DNA of 64,000 nucleotides from NCBI GenBank assembly GCA_045531905.1, contig JAZSEY010000006.1, positions 1-64,000 of the forward strand. Reading direction: 5' to 3'. This stretch comes from RGIG6919 sp045531905. Lineage in GTDB: Bacteria; Bacillota; Clostridia; Lachnospirales; Lachnospiraceae. Below are positions 8,054 through 16,439 of this stretch, one piece after another (position 1 is the stretch's first letter; every line of letters begins with the position of its first letter). Under the pieces are notes generated by a model, which saw only the letters and a list, made by a program, of their open reading frames with translations, was not told the DNA's origin and ran no database searches. The position numbers and the translations under genes are program-made.

Positions 8054-11000
8054 ATGATAATTGACATGAATTTACAGACGTTTTTATTGGGAATACAATA
8101 TATGTGCATCATAGGTGTATTTGCAGAAAGTGTTGTCATTGTGAAAAGGTGGAAGAACAACTTGCATTTGTACCTTTTTTTAAGTTGTATTGCAGCATTT
8201 TTGAATGAGGTAGGGTATCTTTTGGAATTAACCTCCGAAACAAAGGCGGAAGTCATTCTTGCGCTAAAATTTTCCTATCTTGGTAGAGTATGGTATGCCT
8301 TCTTCTTATTCCTATTTGTAGCGGAGTTGACCCGAACTAAAGTAACAAGAGTCATAAAGTATTTATTGGTCCTGATTCATGCGGGAACTTATGGTGCGAT
8401 ACTGACGATTACAAACCACAGACTATATTATACAGAAATAGAAATACAGACAGATGGAATGTTTTTAAGTATTGCTCATGGTAATGGGATACTGCATCAT
8501 CTGCATATGTGTTTGCAGATAGTATATATTTTGAGCGGAATGTATTGGCTATTCCGTGCGTATTGTAAAGAGCGTAGTGGACGGTCACGGAAGCGTATTT
8601 TAACCGTTATGATTGCAATGCTGATACAAAGCATTTTTTTTATCATACAGATGGTTGGTATTCCGGGACTGACGGATTATTATGATGTAACGATGCAGGG
8701 ATATTTTATCGGTACGATACTGATGCTTGTTGCAATCTTTTCTTTTGATCTTCTTGGTACAACTGATATAGCAAAGGAATTTGTTATTGATAGGATTTCA
8801 GAAGGAGTCATAGCAGTGGACAACGACGGTGTAGTTCAGTATTACAATGCTCAGGCGGCTAAGATTTACCCATTGCTGGGGGTAGAAGGGGCGGACACAG
8901 AAGAAGTGCTTTCCGATATCAATAACACTGTTCAAGCGGGAACAACCATCTCTATTGGAGAGCGAATCTATACACCGAAGGTGAATACGCTTCTTTATGG
9001 AAAGGAGAGTCTCGGAAAAATCTATATGCTGCTGGATGATACTGAGCATTATAGGTACATGGAGGAATTAGAAAAACAAAAAGAGATTGCGGATAACGCA
9101 AACGAAGCCAAGAGCAGATTCCTTGCAAATATGTCCCATGAGATTCGTACACCTATCAATGCGGTACTTGGATTTGATGAGATGATCTTGCGAGAGACGA
9201 AGGAAAAAAGTATCCGTAACTATGCTACAGATATTATGTCTGCCGGAAGGACGCTGCTTTCTCTTGTTAATGACATTCTTGATCTTTCTAAGGTAGAGGC
9301 GGAGAAAATGGAGATTATACCGGTCCAATATGAGTTGTCGTCCCTTATTAACGATCTCAATAATATGATAAAGGACAGGGCTGCTAAGAAAGGACTGAAG
9401 TTTAATGTTGATGTAAATGTGCATATACCGCATCTTCTTATCGGCGATGAGATACGCATTAGGCAGTGTGTGATGAATCTGCTTACAAATGCGGTTAAAT
9501 ATACGGAAAAAGGCTCTGTCACTATGACTATTGATTTTACGGAGGTTAAGGATGATAAAATCTGTCTGTTTTTTTCCGTTGAGGATACTGGTATCGGGAT
9601 GAAGCAGGAGGACATGGAAAAACTCTTTTCTCCATATAAGCGCATGGAAGAAAAAAGAAACCGGCTGGTTGAGGGCACGGGACTTGGAATGGGAATTACA
9701 CGAGGGCTTCTTGAACTTATGGGAAGTACCCTTAATGTGCAGAGTGAATACGGAAAAGGAACTATTGTTTCGTTTGCCGTGAGTCAGAAGGTTGTTTCAC
9801 ATGATGAGGTCGGAGATTATGCGCACAGGTTTAGTGAAGCAAATATTGGCGAGACTGTTTATCGCGAATTGTTCCATGCGCCAAATGCCCGCATCCTTGT
9901 AGTGGATGATTCGGAAGTGAATTTGACAGTCATGCACAACCTATTAAAGAAAACTGAGATTTGCATTGATACAGCTTTGTCTGGGAAGGATGCGATTGAG
10001 CTTGCAAAAACAAATGAATATGATGCTGCATTTATTGACCACATGATGCAGGATATGGATGGAGTAGAGACATTGATGGCTTTTCGGAATACAGAGAAAA
10101 ACAGGAAGACTCCTGCAGTGGCACTTACAGCAAATGCAATACTAGGAGCGAGACAGATGTATCTTGATTCAGGATTTACGGATTATCTGTCCAAGCCTGT
10201 GGATGGTATGAAACTAGAAAGAATGCTTTTGGAATTGCTTCCGAAAGAAAAGATAGAGAAATCATCCATATCGGAAGCGGATATTCAGCATGGCAGAGTG
10301 TTAGAAAAAGCCAAAATACTTGTCATAGATGATGATGAGACGGTTTGTGCTTTAGTTAAAACGGTATTAGAACCGCTTTATGACATCAGTGTAGGTGTTG
10401 CCAGGGAAGATGCAGTAGGATTGGCACGCAATATTTCTCCTGAGCTTATCATTCTTGATATTCATCTCGGAGACAGTAATGGTTTTGATGTTATGCAGGA
10501 ACTGAAAAATGATAATCATACATCGGATATTCCGGTGCTTCTTATTACAGGAGATAGTGATATTGTGTCAGAAGAAAATGGTTTTAGGGGTGGTGCTTCG
10601 GACTATATTCGAAAACCTTTCGTGCCGGATGTTTTAAAGCAGAGGGTTAAACGCATTATTGACCTATATCGTTATCAGCGGTCAATTGAAGAAGAAGTAG
10701 AAAAACAGACAAATAGGAGCAAAAGACTTACTAGAGAAATGATGCTTGCATTATCTAAAACCGTGGATACTAAGGACCATTATACAGATGGTCATTCTAG
10801 ACGAGTAGCTGTTCTGTGCGCGGAAATTGGCAGGAGACTCGCGAAGAACGATCGTGAGCAGATTAAGTTGTTTGAGATTGGTTTGCTTCATGATATCGGC
10901 AAGATTGGTGTTCATGAGGATATCATCCACAAATCCTGTGATCTGTCAGATAATGAATTTGAGACAGTTAAAGCACATACTGTAAAGGGATATGATATAT

Positions 11001-12001
11001 TGAAAGAGATAACGGATATGCCAGGGCTTTGTGAGGGGGCCAGATGGCACCATGAGCGTTTTGACGGGACAGGATATCCCGATGGTCTTAGTGGCGAGGA
11101 CATACCAGAGGTTGCAAGAATTGTCTGTGTCGCAGACTGCTATGATGCCATGACAAGCACACGAACGTATTCTGTGCCAAAGAAGCAGGAAGACGTCCGT
11201 GCTGAAATCCTACGATGCAGGGGGACTTGGTTTGATCCACGGATTGCTGATGTGATGCTAGCTATGATTGATGAAGACATCGGCTATTGTATGAATGAAA
11301 ATGCGAAGGGGAATGATATCTGGAAAGAATATGACCGATTGTGGGGGGACATCAACGGTGAGCTTTTGGATATAAAAACAGAACAACAACGGGAATTACC
11401 AAATGTTATCTATCAAATTCTTGATATAGATGCAGATGTGGGAATGAATAACTGTGGGACGGCAGAAGGATATCTGTCGGTTCTATCGGTTTTTCATCAG
11501 ACAGCAGATGAAAAGATAGAGGAGATTGCTAAGTTATATAGGGAGGGTGATATAGAAAACTATACTATCAAGGTTCATGCCTTAAAAAGCTCGGCAAGGA
11601 TAATTGGGGCGGAGAAACTTTCACGGCTTGCTGAGAAATTGGAAGATGCTGGGAAGAGAAATGATGTAGATTATATCAAAGAGCATACGAAGAAGCTTCT
11701 TGCGATGTATCGTTCTTTGGATTGTGAACTTATAGTGTTTGATGATGAGCACAAAGAACTGCCATACATAGAATCAGATATGTTGGAAGAGGCATATCAG
11801 ACGATGATTGAGATTGCGAAGAGCATGGATTACGGAATGCTGACGGGGATATTGGATGAGCTGAAAAAATACAATACATCCACGTCAGATAAAGAAAGAA
11901 TAAGAAAGATAGAGAAAATGCTTAATGCACTTGATTGGGAGGGAATCCGCGAGACAGCATCAGATGCTATACGAAATATGGAGGGTAACAATGGACAATA
12001 G
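8054..12001 (+). CDS. Giant hybrid sensor kinase with two receivers, HD-GYP and Hpt domains
   Basis: A 1315-residue multidomain protein. The N-terminal 230 residues are a 7TM-type sensor. A PAS-like region (about 240-340) follows, then HisKA with His362 in SHEIRTP and HATPase with GTGLGMGITRGLLE. Receiver 1 has LVVDDSE and Asp662; receiver 2 has LVIDDDE and Asp802. The HD-GYP domain has HDIGKIG (His946-Asp947) and GTGYPDG (1006-1012), expected to hydrolyse cyclic-di-GMP. The C-terminal Hpt domain has HALKSSA (His1175). It therefore carries a whole phosphorelay plus an output enzyme in one chain. ATG 8054 is chosen for its spacing from AAAGGA at 8042-8047. The next gene, a receiver protein, overlaps by 11 bp and is a likely phosphorelay partner. 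Confidence 0.93.
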   Translation: MIIDMNLQTFLLGIQYMCIIGVFAESVVIVKRWKNNLHLYLFLSCIAAFLNEVGYLLELTSETKAEVILALKFSYLGRVWYAFFLFLFVAELTRTKVTRVIKYLLVLIHAGTYGAILTITNHRLYYTEIEIQTDGMFLSIAHGNGILHHLHMCLQIVYILSGMYWLFRAYCKERSGRSRKRILTVMIAMLIQSIFFIIQMVGIPGLTDYYDVTMQGYFIGTILMLVAIFSFDLLGTTDIAKEFVIDRISEGVIAVDNDGVVQYYNAQAAKIYPLLGVEGADTEEVLSDINNTVQAGTTISIGERIYTPKVNTLLYGKESLGKIYMLLDDTEHYRYMEELEKQKEIADNANEAKSRFLANMSHEIRTPINAVLGFDEMILRETKEKSIRNYATDIMSAGRTLLSLVNDILDLSKVEAEKMEIIPVQYELSSLINDLNNMIKDRAAKKGLKFNVDVNVHIPHLLIGDEIRIRQCVMNLLTNAVKYTEKGSVTMTIDFTEVKDDKICLFFSVEDTGIGMKQEDMEKLFSPYKRMEEKRNRLVEGTGLGMGITRGLLELMGSTLNVQSEYGKGTIVSFAVSQKVVSHDEVGDYAHRFSEANIGETVYRELFHAPNARILVVDDSEVNLTVMHNLLKKTEICIDTALSGKDAIELAKTNEYDAAFIDHMMQDMDGVETLMAFRNTEKNRKTPAVALTANAILGARQMYLDSGFTDYLSKPVDGMKLERMLLELLPKEKIEKSSISEADIQHGRVLEKAKILVIDDDETVCALVKTVLEPLYDISVGVAREDAVGLARNISPELIILDIHLGDSNGFDVMQELKNDNHTSDIPVLLITGDSDIVSEENGFRGGASDYIRKPFVPDVLKQRVKRIIDLYRYQRSIEEEVEKQTNRSKRLTREMMLALSKTVDTKDHYTDGHSRRVAVLCAEIGRRLAKNDREQIKLFEIGLLHDIGKIGVHEDIIHKSCDLSDNEFETVKAHTVKGYDILKEITDMPGLCEGARWHHERFDGTGYPDGLSGEDIPEVARIVCVADCYDAMTSTRTYSVPKKQEDVRAEILRCRGTWFDPRIADVMLAMIDEDIGYCMNENAKGNDIWKEYDRLWGDINGELLDIKTEQQRELPNVIYQILDIDADVGMNNCGTAEGYLSVLSVFHQTADEKIEEIAKLYREGDIENYTIKVHALKSSARIIGAEKLSRLAEKLEDAGKRNDVDYIKEHTKKLLAMYRSLDCELIVFDDEHKELPYIESDMLEEAYQTMIEIAKSMDYGMLTGILDELKKYNTSTSDKERIRKIEKMLNALDWEGIRETASDAIRNMEGNNGQ

Positions 12002-12773
12002 TACAGAAGTTGGAAAGGTAGTAATCATAAGCGCAAAGGATAGCTTTCTGGCAATGAGCCTTGTGACAAGGTTGGAGAGGATGAATATCAAAACTGCATT
12101 TGCACACACAAATATAAAAGAAATCGAAAGGTGTGCAAGTGAAGCAGAACTAATGATTCTTTTCATGAGTGAGGAATTAGAAGAAACGCCAGATGTGCTT
12201 GTTTATCTTAAAGATATTATACAGAATAAGGAACTGGGATTGATACTTATTGGCGAGCAGTCCCATTATGAGTTTGTAAAAAAGATGGTACCGGAACAAC
12301 TCATAACAAAATGGTTTGAGAGACCTATTGATATAGAACGACTTATAAAGGGAATCAACTCATACATAGACGAAAACACAGGAGAAAACCGGAAAAAGAG
12401 AGTGCTAATTGTGGATGATGATATTACTTATATGCGGATGGTTTATGAATGGTTGAAAGATAAGTATCATATAGGAATGGCATCAAATGGAGTACAGGCA
12501 ATAAGTTATTTGGGCAGAAATAAAGTGGATTTGATACTTCTTGACTATGAAATGCCTGTAGCAAACGGTCCGCAGGTGTTGTCTATGTTAAAAAACGACT
12601 TTGAAACTGAACAAATCCCTGTTATGTTTTTGACGGGCCATGGCGACAGAGACAGTGTTTTATCTGTTGTGGGATTGAACTCTGAGGATTATCTGTTGAA
12701 AACAATAGATAAAGATGTGCTAATTGACAAACTGGAAGTTTTTTTTAGAAGCAGGAAGAAAACATACTTATAA
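11991..12773 (+). CDS. Tandem receiver protein (degenerate plus intact REC)
   Basis: A 260-residue protein. The C-terminal half is a complete receiver: LIVDDDITYM, phospho-acceptor Asp in LLDYEMP, the conserved T in FLTGHGD and K in LLKTID. The N-terminal half looks like a receiver fold that lost its acceptor (ELMILFMSEE at the expected place) and keeps a helix ending in FERPID. There is no DNA-binding or enzymatic output. ATG 11991 has RBS GGAGGG and overlaps the end of the hybrid kinase by 11 bp, so the two are translationally coupled. Likely a phosphate sink or adaptor for the upstream kinase. Confidence 0.85.
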   Translation: MDNSTEVGKVVIISAKDSFLAMSLVTRLERMNIKTAFAHTNIKEIERCASEAELMILFMSEELEETPDVLVYLKDIIQNKELGLILIGEQSHYEFVKKMVPEQLITKWFERPIDIERLIKGINSYIDENTGENRKKRVLIVDDDITYMRMVYEWLKDKYHIGMASNGVQAISYLGRNKVDLILLDYEMPVANGPQVLSMLKNDFETEQIPVMFLTGHGDRDSVLSVVGLNSEDYLLKTIDKDVLIDKLEVFFRSRKKTYL

Positions 12774-12787
12774 GTCATATAAAGATA

Positions 12788-12848
12788 TTGACAAAAAGTA
12801 AATGTGTTTGCTAAGATGCATTTGTATTTGCGAACAAAAGTTTCGAAA
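12788..12848 (+). promoter_or_regulatory. Promoter and putative operator of the TetR gene
   Basis: TTGACA (12788-12793), an 18-bp spacer and TAAGAT (12812-12817) are followed by AAGTTTCGAAA (12838-12848). That 11-mer is shared with the promoter of the hybrid kinase, suggesting autoregulation plus control of 8054 by the TetR protein. Confidence 0.55.
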
Positions 12849-12877
12849 TAAGCGTTTTGAATAAAAGGAGGAAAATG

Positions 12878-13534
12878 ATGCCACCGAAACCAAAGTATAA
12901 GAAGGAAGAACTAATTGAGGTAGCCTTAGAACTAACCAGAGAAAGTGGAATAGATGCAGTGGTTGCTAGAAATCTTGGAAAGAAACTGGGTGTAGCACCG
13001 TCTACGATATTTACTCATTTTGAAAGTGTAGAAGAAATTCGACATGCTGTGCTAGAGGCTGCTCGTAAATTATATAATGAATATGTAGAGGAAGGTCTTC
13101 AAATGACCCCACCTATGAAAGGATTTGGCGTACAGTATATTCGGTTTTCAATTGAGGAGCATAATTTGTTTTCTCTTTTATTTATGCAAAAAAGAGAAGG
13201 ATTTAAGATGGTGGATTTTATTATTACTGAGGGACATTATGAGAGGATTATTAAGGCGGCCCAAAATGATTTCTTGTTAAAAAGGAGCGAGGCAGAACTC
13301 TTGTATCATAATATGTTTACCTATGCTCATGGAATCGCTGCTATGTCTGCTACGGGAGCATGTAGTTTTTCCCTTGAGGAGATTGCACAGATGCTAGGTA
13401 TGACCTGTCGTAGTATGCTAATTGGAATGAAGATGCCAAGAGATGAAAGAGAGAAAACAATGCCTCAGATGGGTGGTTCTATGCAGGGGAGTGTAGAGTC
13501 ATATATGATGGCGAAAGCATGTGAGAACAAATAA
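12878..13534 (+). CDS. TetR/AcrR family transcriptional regulator
   Basis: A 218-residue regulator. The N-terminal helix-turn-helix (about residues 8-55) contains VVARNLGKKLGVAPSTIFTHF, the usual TetR recognition-helix pattern. The C-terminal ligand/dimer domain contains FSIEEHNLFSLLFMQ, like TetR proteins of the WHG group. ATG 12878 is 6 nt after AGGAGG (12866-12871); ATG 12875 is also possible. Ligand unknown. It sits inside the HD-GYP signalling block and shares a palindromic motif with the 8054 promoter, so it probably represses that gene. Confidence 0.87.
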   Translation: MPPKPKYKKEELIEVALELTRESGIDAVVARNLGKKLGVAPSTIFTHFESVEEIRHAVLEAARKLYNEYVEEGLQMTPPMKGFGVQYIRFSIEEHNLFSLLFMQKREGFKMVDFIITEGHYERIIKAAQNDFLLKRSEAELLYHNMFTYAHGIAAMSATGACSFSLEEIAQMLGMTCRSMLIGMKMPRDEREKTMPQMGGSMQGSVESYMMAKACENK

Positions 13535-13572
13535 GACTGATTTCTGGATAAGGTTTTTTTGAGGATGATTGT

Positions 13573-14868
13573 ATGGAGTATTGTAGATTACAAATAGGTT
13601 GTTTATTAGTTGTTGTATATATTGGTTTTATTTATTTCCATGAATGCAAGAGGTATCATAAAACATTAAGCAGCAGTATATTTTATAAAATACTTATTTT
13701 GAGTACTTTCTGTATTTTTTTTGATGGGGTTACTGCGGTGACCGTAAATTATATTGATAGTGTTAATCCTATTCTGAATAAGGCACTGCATCTGGTATTT
13801 CTGATAGGAATTGATACAGTAATCTATATGATGTCCGGATATATGTTAAGTATGACTGAAGCAATCCCTGCTAATCGAGAAAAACGGTTTTTTCTACATT
13901 TGCCATATATAATTAATGTTTTGATAGTTGTGATGAACATAGGGGATTTGGAATTCAGAGAAGGTTCCTACACCAATTATTCTATGGGTATATCGGCTTA
14001 TACCTGTTTTGTTATGGTTGGCATTTATGTACTGTTTACTTTGGTTGTATTTTTTCAAAGAAGGAGCTATATCGAAGAAAGCAAAAGAATTAGTATTTTG
14101 ACATATTTGTTGACAATGGGAGGGATTACCATATTGCAGGCAATCTTTCCGGAAATATTATTATCTAGCGTTGTTGTTACGCTTATGGTTATCGGTATTT
14201 ATATGAATCAAGAAGACCCTGCGTTAAATGAGATTTCAAGGTATCACAATGAAATGGTGATGAGTTTTGCGACTTTAGTGGAAAATAAGGACGGTAGTAC
14301 TGGTGGTCATATTAAAAGAACGACTGCCTATGTAAAACTTTTAGCAGAAGAATTAAGGGCAAGAGGGTATTACAAAGAGATATTGACAAAGGATTATATA
14401 CGAAATTTATGTCAGGCAGCTCCTATGCATGATATCGGAAAGATTGCGGTTCCAGATGTGATACTGCAAAAGCCGGGGAAATTAACGAAAGAAGAATTTG
14501 AAGTTATTAAACGGCATACGATAGATGGGGGCAGAATAATTGATGAGACATTCGGTCATCTTGGAAATGATGAATACACAAGCATGGCATATCAAGTGGC
14601 TCGCTGTCATCATGAAAAATGGAATGGGAAGGGATATCCGGATGGGCTTAAGGAAAAAGAGATTCCGCTGTGTGCCCGAATAATGGCTGTGGCAGATGTG
14701 TTTGATGCAATATCGGAAAAAAGATGCTATAGAGAGGCTATGCCACTGGAACAATGTTTCGAGATTATCAGTGAGGGAAGTGGTCAGGATTTTGAGCCAG
14801 TGATAGCAGAGGTCTTTTTAGATAGTAAAGAAAAGGTGGAGACAATATATAACGGAATCAAGATATAG
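13573..14868 (+). CDS. Membrane HD-GYP domain phosphodiesterase
   Basis: A 431-residue protein with about six to seven hydrophobic segments over residues 1-215 and a cytosolic HD-GYP domain from about 225. Key residues are present: HDIGKIAVP (His286-Asp287), RHTIDGG, CHHEKWNGKGYPDG (Gly354-Tyr355-Pro356) and VADVFDAI. Expected activity is hydrolysis of cyclic-di-GMP or related dinucleotides in response to a membrane signal. RBS GAGG lies 8 nt before ATG 13573. It is 38 bp downstream of the TetR gene without a terminator, so the two are probably co-transcribed. Confidence 0.9.
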   Translation: MEYCRLQIGCLLVVVYIGFIYFHECKRYHKTLSSSIFYKILILSTFCIFFDGVTAVTVNYIDSVNPILNKALHLVFLIGIDTVIYMMSGYMLSMTEAIPANREKRFFLHLPYIINVLIVVMNIGDLEFREGSYTNYSMGISAYTCFVMVGIYVLFTLVVFFQRRSYIEESKRISILTYLLTMGGITILQAIFPEILLSSVVVTLMVIGIYMNQEDPALNEISRYHNEMVMSFATLVENKDGSTGGHIKRTTAYVKLLAEELRARGYYKEILTKDYIRNLCQAAPMHDIGKIAVPDVILQKPGKLTKEEFEVIKRHTIDGGRIIDETFGHLGNDEYTSMAYQVARCHHEKWNGKGYPDGLKEKEIPLCARIMAVADVFDAISEKRCYREAMPLEQCFEIISEGSGQDFEPVIAEVFLDSKEKVETIYNGIKI

Positions 14869-15103
14869 ATGGAGACGCTACTGATGCAAAGACTGTCTCA
14901 TAGCATAGGGAGAATTAAGGGGATACATATGGAAATAAAAATCAACACACTAACACCGACATTGTTTTTGGACTTGTGTAAATTAGTTGATTGGGCAGTC
15001 AGTCTTGAATTGATTATTTTCAAAAAACCGGGAAGTGAATTTCTCGGTTTTTACTGTTTGATTACTTTTTTTGATAAATGATTATATTCATATTAAGTTG
15101 ATT
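14869..15103 (+). other. Gene-poor stretch with a possible decayed short ORF
   Basis: Between the HD-GYP stop and the intron remnant there is no convincing gene. An ATG at 14929 with a good RBS (AAGGGGA) opens 50 codons to 15081 (MEIKINTLTP start, faintly like an acetyltransferase N-terminus), but the frame runs through a terminator-like hairpin. I regard it as a remnant or chance ORF. Confidence 0.4.
15022..15055 (+). terminator. Probable terminator after the HD-GYP gene
   Basis: AAAAAACCGGGAA pairs with TTCTCGGTTTTT (one G-U pair) around a short loop, followed by TACTGTTTG. Confidence 0.6.
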
Positions 15104-15180
15104 GAACCGCCGTGTACCGAACGGTACGCACGGTGGTGTGAGAGGTCGGGAAAACTAATTAATTTTCCCTCCTACTCGAT
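15104..15180 (+). mobile_element. Group II intron 3' remnant (domains V and VI)
   Basis: The segment starting GAACCGCCGTGTACCGAACG and continuing through CACGGTGGTGTGAGAGG is the conserved domain V hairpin of bacterial LtrA-type group II introns. It is followed by a domain VI hairpin (GGGAAAA 15148-15154 with TTTTCCC 15163-15169) and the characteristic 3' end CCTACTCGAT at 15171-15180. No intron reverse-transcriptase gene or 5' intron end is present upstream, so only the 3' tail survives, as expected from 5'-truncated retrotransposition or deletion. It should be inactive. Recognised from sequence memory, not from an alignment. Confidence 0.85.
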
Positions 15181-15288
15181 TTTATATAAAACATACAAAT
15201 ATATTGTCAGTGAATGCAAATCAAAATATAATAGGATACAGGGATACGAATGATTATTATGTGTAAAAATCGAGGGGTGGAAGTAAAG

Positions 15289-15717
15289 ATGAACAGAAAA
15301 TATATAAAACGGGGGATTGTATTCCTGCTTGCCTGCTCTATGGTTTTTACTCAATCGCTATCTACGGTGTGTGCAACAGATAAAGAATCGGAGAATATAA
15401 GTATTCTGGAGGTGATTCCCTCGAATTATCATGAATTTGAACCGATTGATTCCAGTTTTGCAAATGTAACTTCAAAATGGGAACATGTGAGAAGTGGTAA
15501 TTTGCCATCGTCTTATTCTGCTTCAACAGATTTTCCAGAGGAAGTGAAACAACGAGACGACCATGTGACATCGGTAAAGGAGCAGACACATGGAACCTGT
15601 CAAACAATAAAGAAGCTTCCTAAGGGCAAGAAATATAAGATTCAGATAAGGTCTTATAAAAAAGTGAAAGGGTTAGGGACCTATTATTCTGCTTGGTCAG
15701 CTTCGAAAGAGGTTTAA
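15289..15717 (+). pseudogene. Internally deleted papain-like (C1A) surface protease
   Basis: A 142-residue frame with a clear signal peptide (basic MNRKYIKR, hydrophobic core, cleavage near VCA). Residues about 60-105 match the start of a secreted C1A peptidase domain (LPSSYSASTDFPE, then VTSVKEQTHGTC up to the catalytic Cys). The sequence then jumps directly to a fibronectin-like C-terminal tail (LPKGKKYKIQIRSYKK, YYSAWSA) closely resembling the tail of the protein at 22035. The body of the protease, including the catalytic His and Asn, is missing, yet the frame is kept. It is probably non-catalytic. It lies 3 bp before a LytTR regulator and just after an intron scar. Confidence 0.7.
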
Positions 15718-15719
15718 TT

Positions 15720-16439
15720 ATGATTAAAATAGCAATATGTGATGACGAACAAACAATGGTTTCTAATAATGAGGCAATTGTAAAGGAGAGCTTACAGAGA
15801 ACTGGAATAGCGTATGAGATTACTACTTATGTCAAAAGTAGTAATCTTTTAGCAGATATAGCAGAGGATAATTTCTTTTATGATTTAATTTTGCTTGATA
15901 TCGAAATGCCTGAATATTCCGGTATGGAAGTAGCCGAAAAAGTGAAAAACTATTTGCCACATATCAAGATTATTTTTATTACATCACACGTGGAATATGC
16001 AATTGATGCATATGAATTATCTATATTTAGATATGTGCCTAAGAATGATATAAAAGAACGCCTTTCCATGGCGGTGAAGGATGCGGCAGTTTTAATTGAA
16101 ATGGAATCGGGACAGGAGTATACCATACAAAACAACAATCGTATGGAACGTATCCGTTATAAGGATATTATGTATATGCAACGTGATGGTAAAAATGTAA
16201 GTATTGTGGCTTTCAATGGTGTGTCTAAGATTAGAAAAAGCCTGCAGCAGGTATATGAAGAACTGAATGCACCAGAATTTATCTACATTGAACGGGGGTG
16301 TATTGTCAATATCATACATATTAATAAACTTGATGATGCAATGGTGCATTTAAAAGATGGTTCTGCACTTCCTATCAGTAGGTCGCATTTACAGGAAGTC
16401 AAACAAAATATTGCGAAATTTTGGGGAGAGCATATCTAA
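15720..16439 (+). CDS. LytTR family response regulator (second system)
   Basis: A 239-residue regulator with an N-terminal receiver (ICDDEQT, phospho-acceptor Asp60 in LLDIEMPEYSG, K in YVPKND) and a C-terminal LytTR domain (IMYMQRDGKNV, FIYIERGCIVNI, ALPISRSHL). ATG 15720 follows AAGAGG inside the end of the preceding remnant gene, so translation may be coupled to it. The stop codon overlaps the start of its kinase gene (TAATG). Likely target: the 21-bp-spaced repeats upstream of the ABC transporter at 17741-17772. Confidence 0.91.
   Translation: MIKIAICDDEQTMVSNNEAIVKESLQRTGIAYEITTYVKSSNLLADIAEDNFFYDLILLDIEMPEYSGMEVAEKVKNYLPHIKIIFITSHVEYAIDAYELSIFRYVPKNDIKERLSMAVKDAAVLIEMESGQEYTIQNNNRMERIRYKDIMYMQRDGKNVSIVAFNGVSKIRKSLQQVYEELNAPEFIYIERGCIVNIIHINKLDDAMVHLKDGSALPISRSHLQEVKQNIAKFWGEHI

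Noticed and set aside
14869..15081. 70-codon ORF after the HD-GYP gene
   Set aside because: Codon use is poor, it runs through a terminator hairpin, and only a faint acetyltransferase-like start is seen; kept only as a note on a possible remnant.
15071..15253. 60-codon ORF through the intron remnant
   Set aside because: It reads through the structured domain V/VI RNA sequence; such reading frames are artefacts of group II intron ends.
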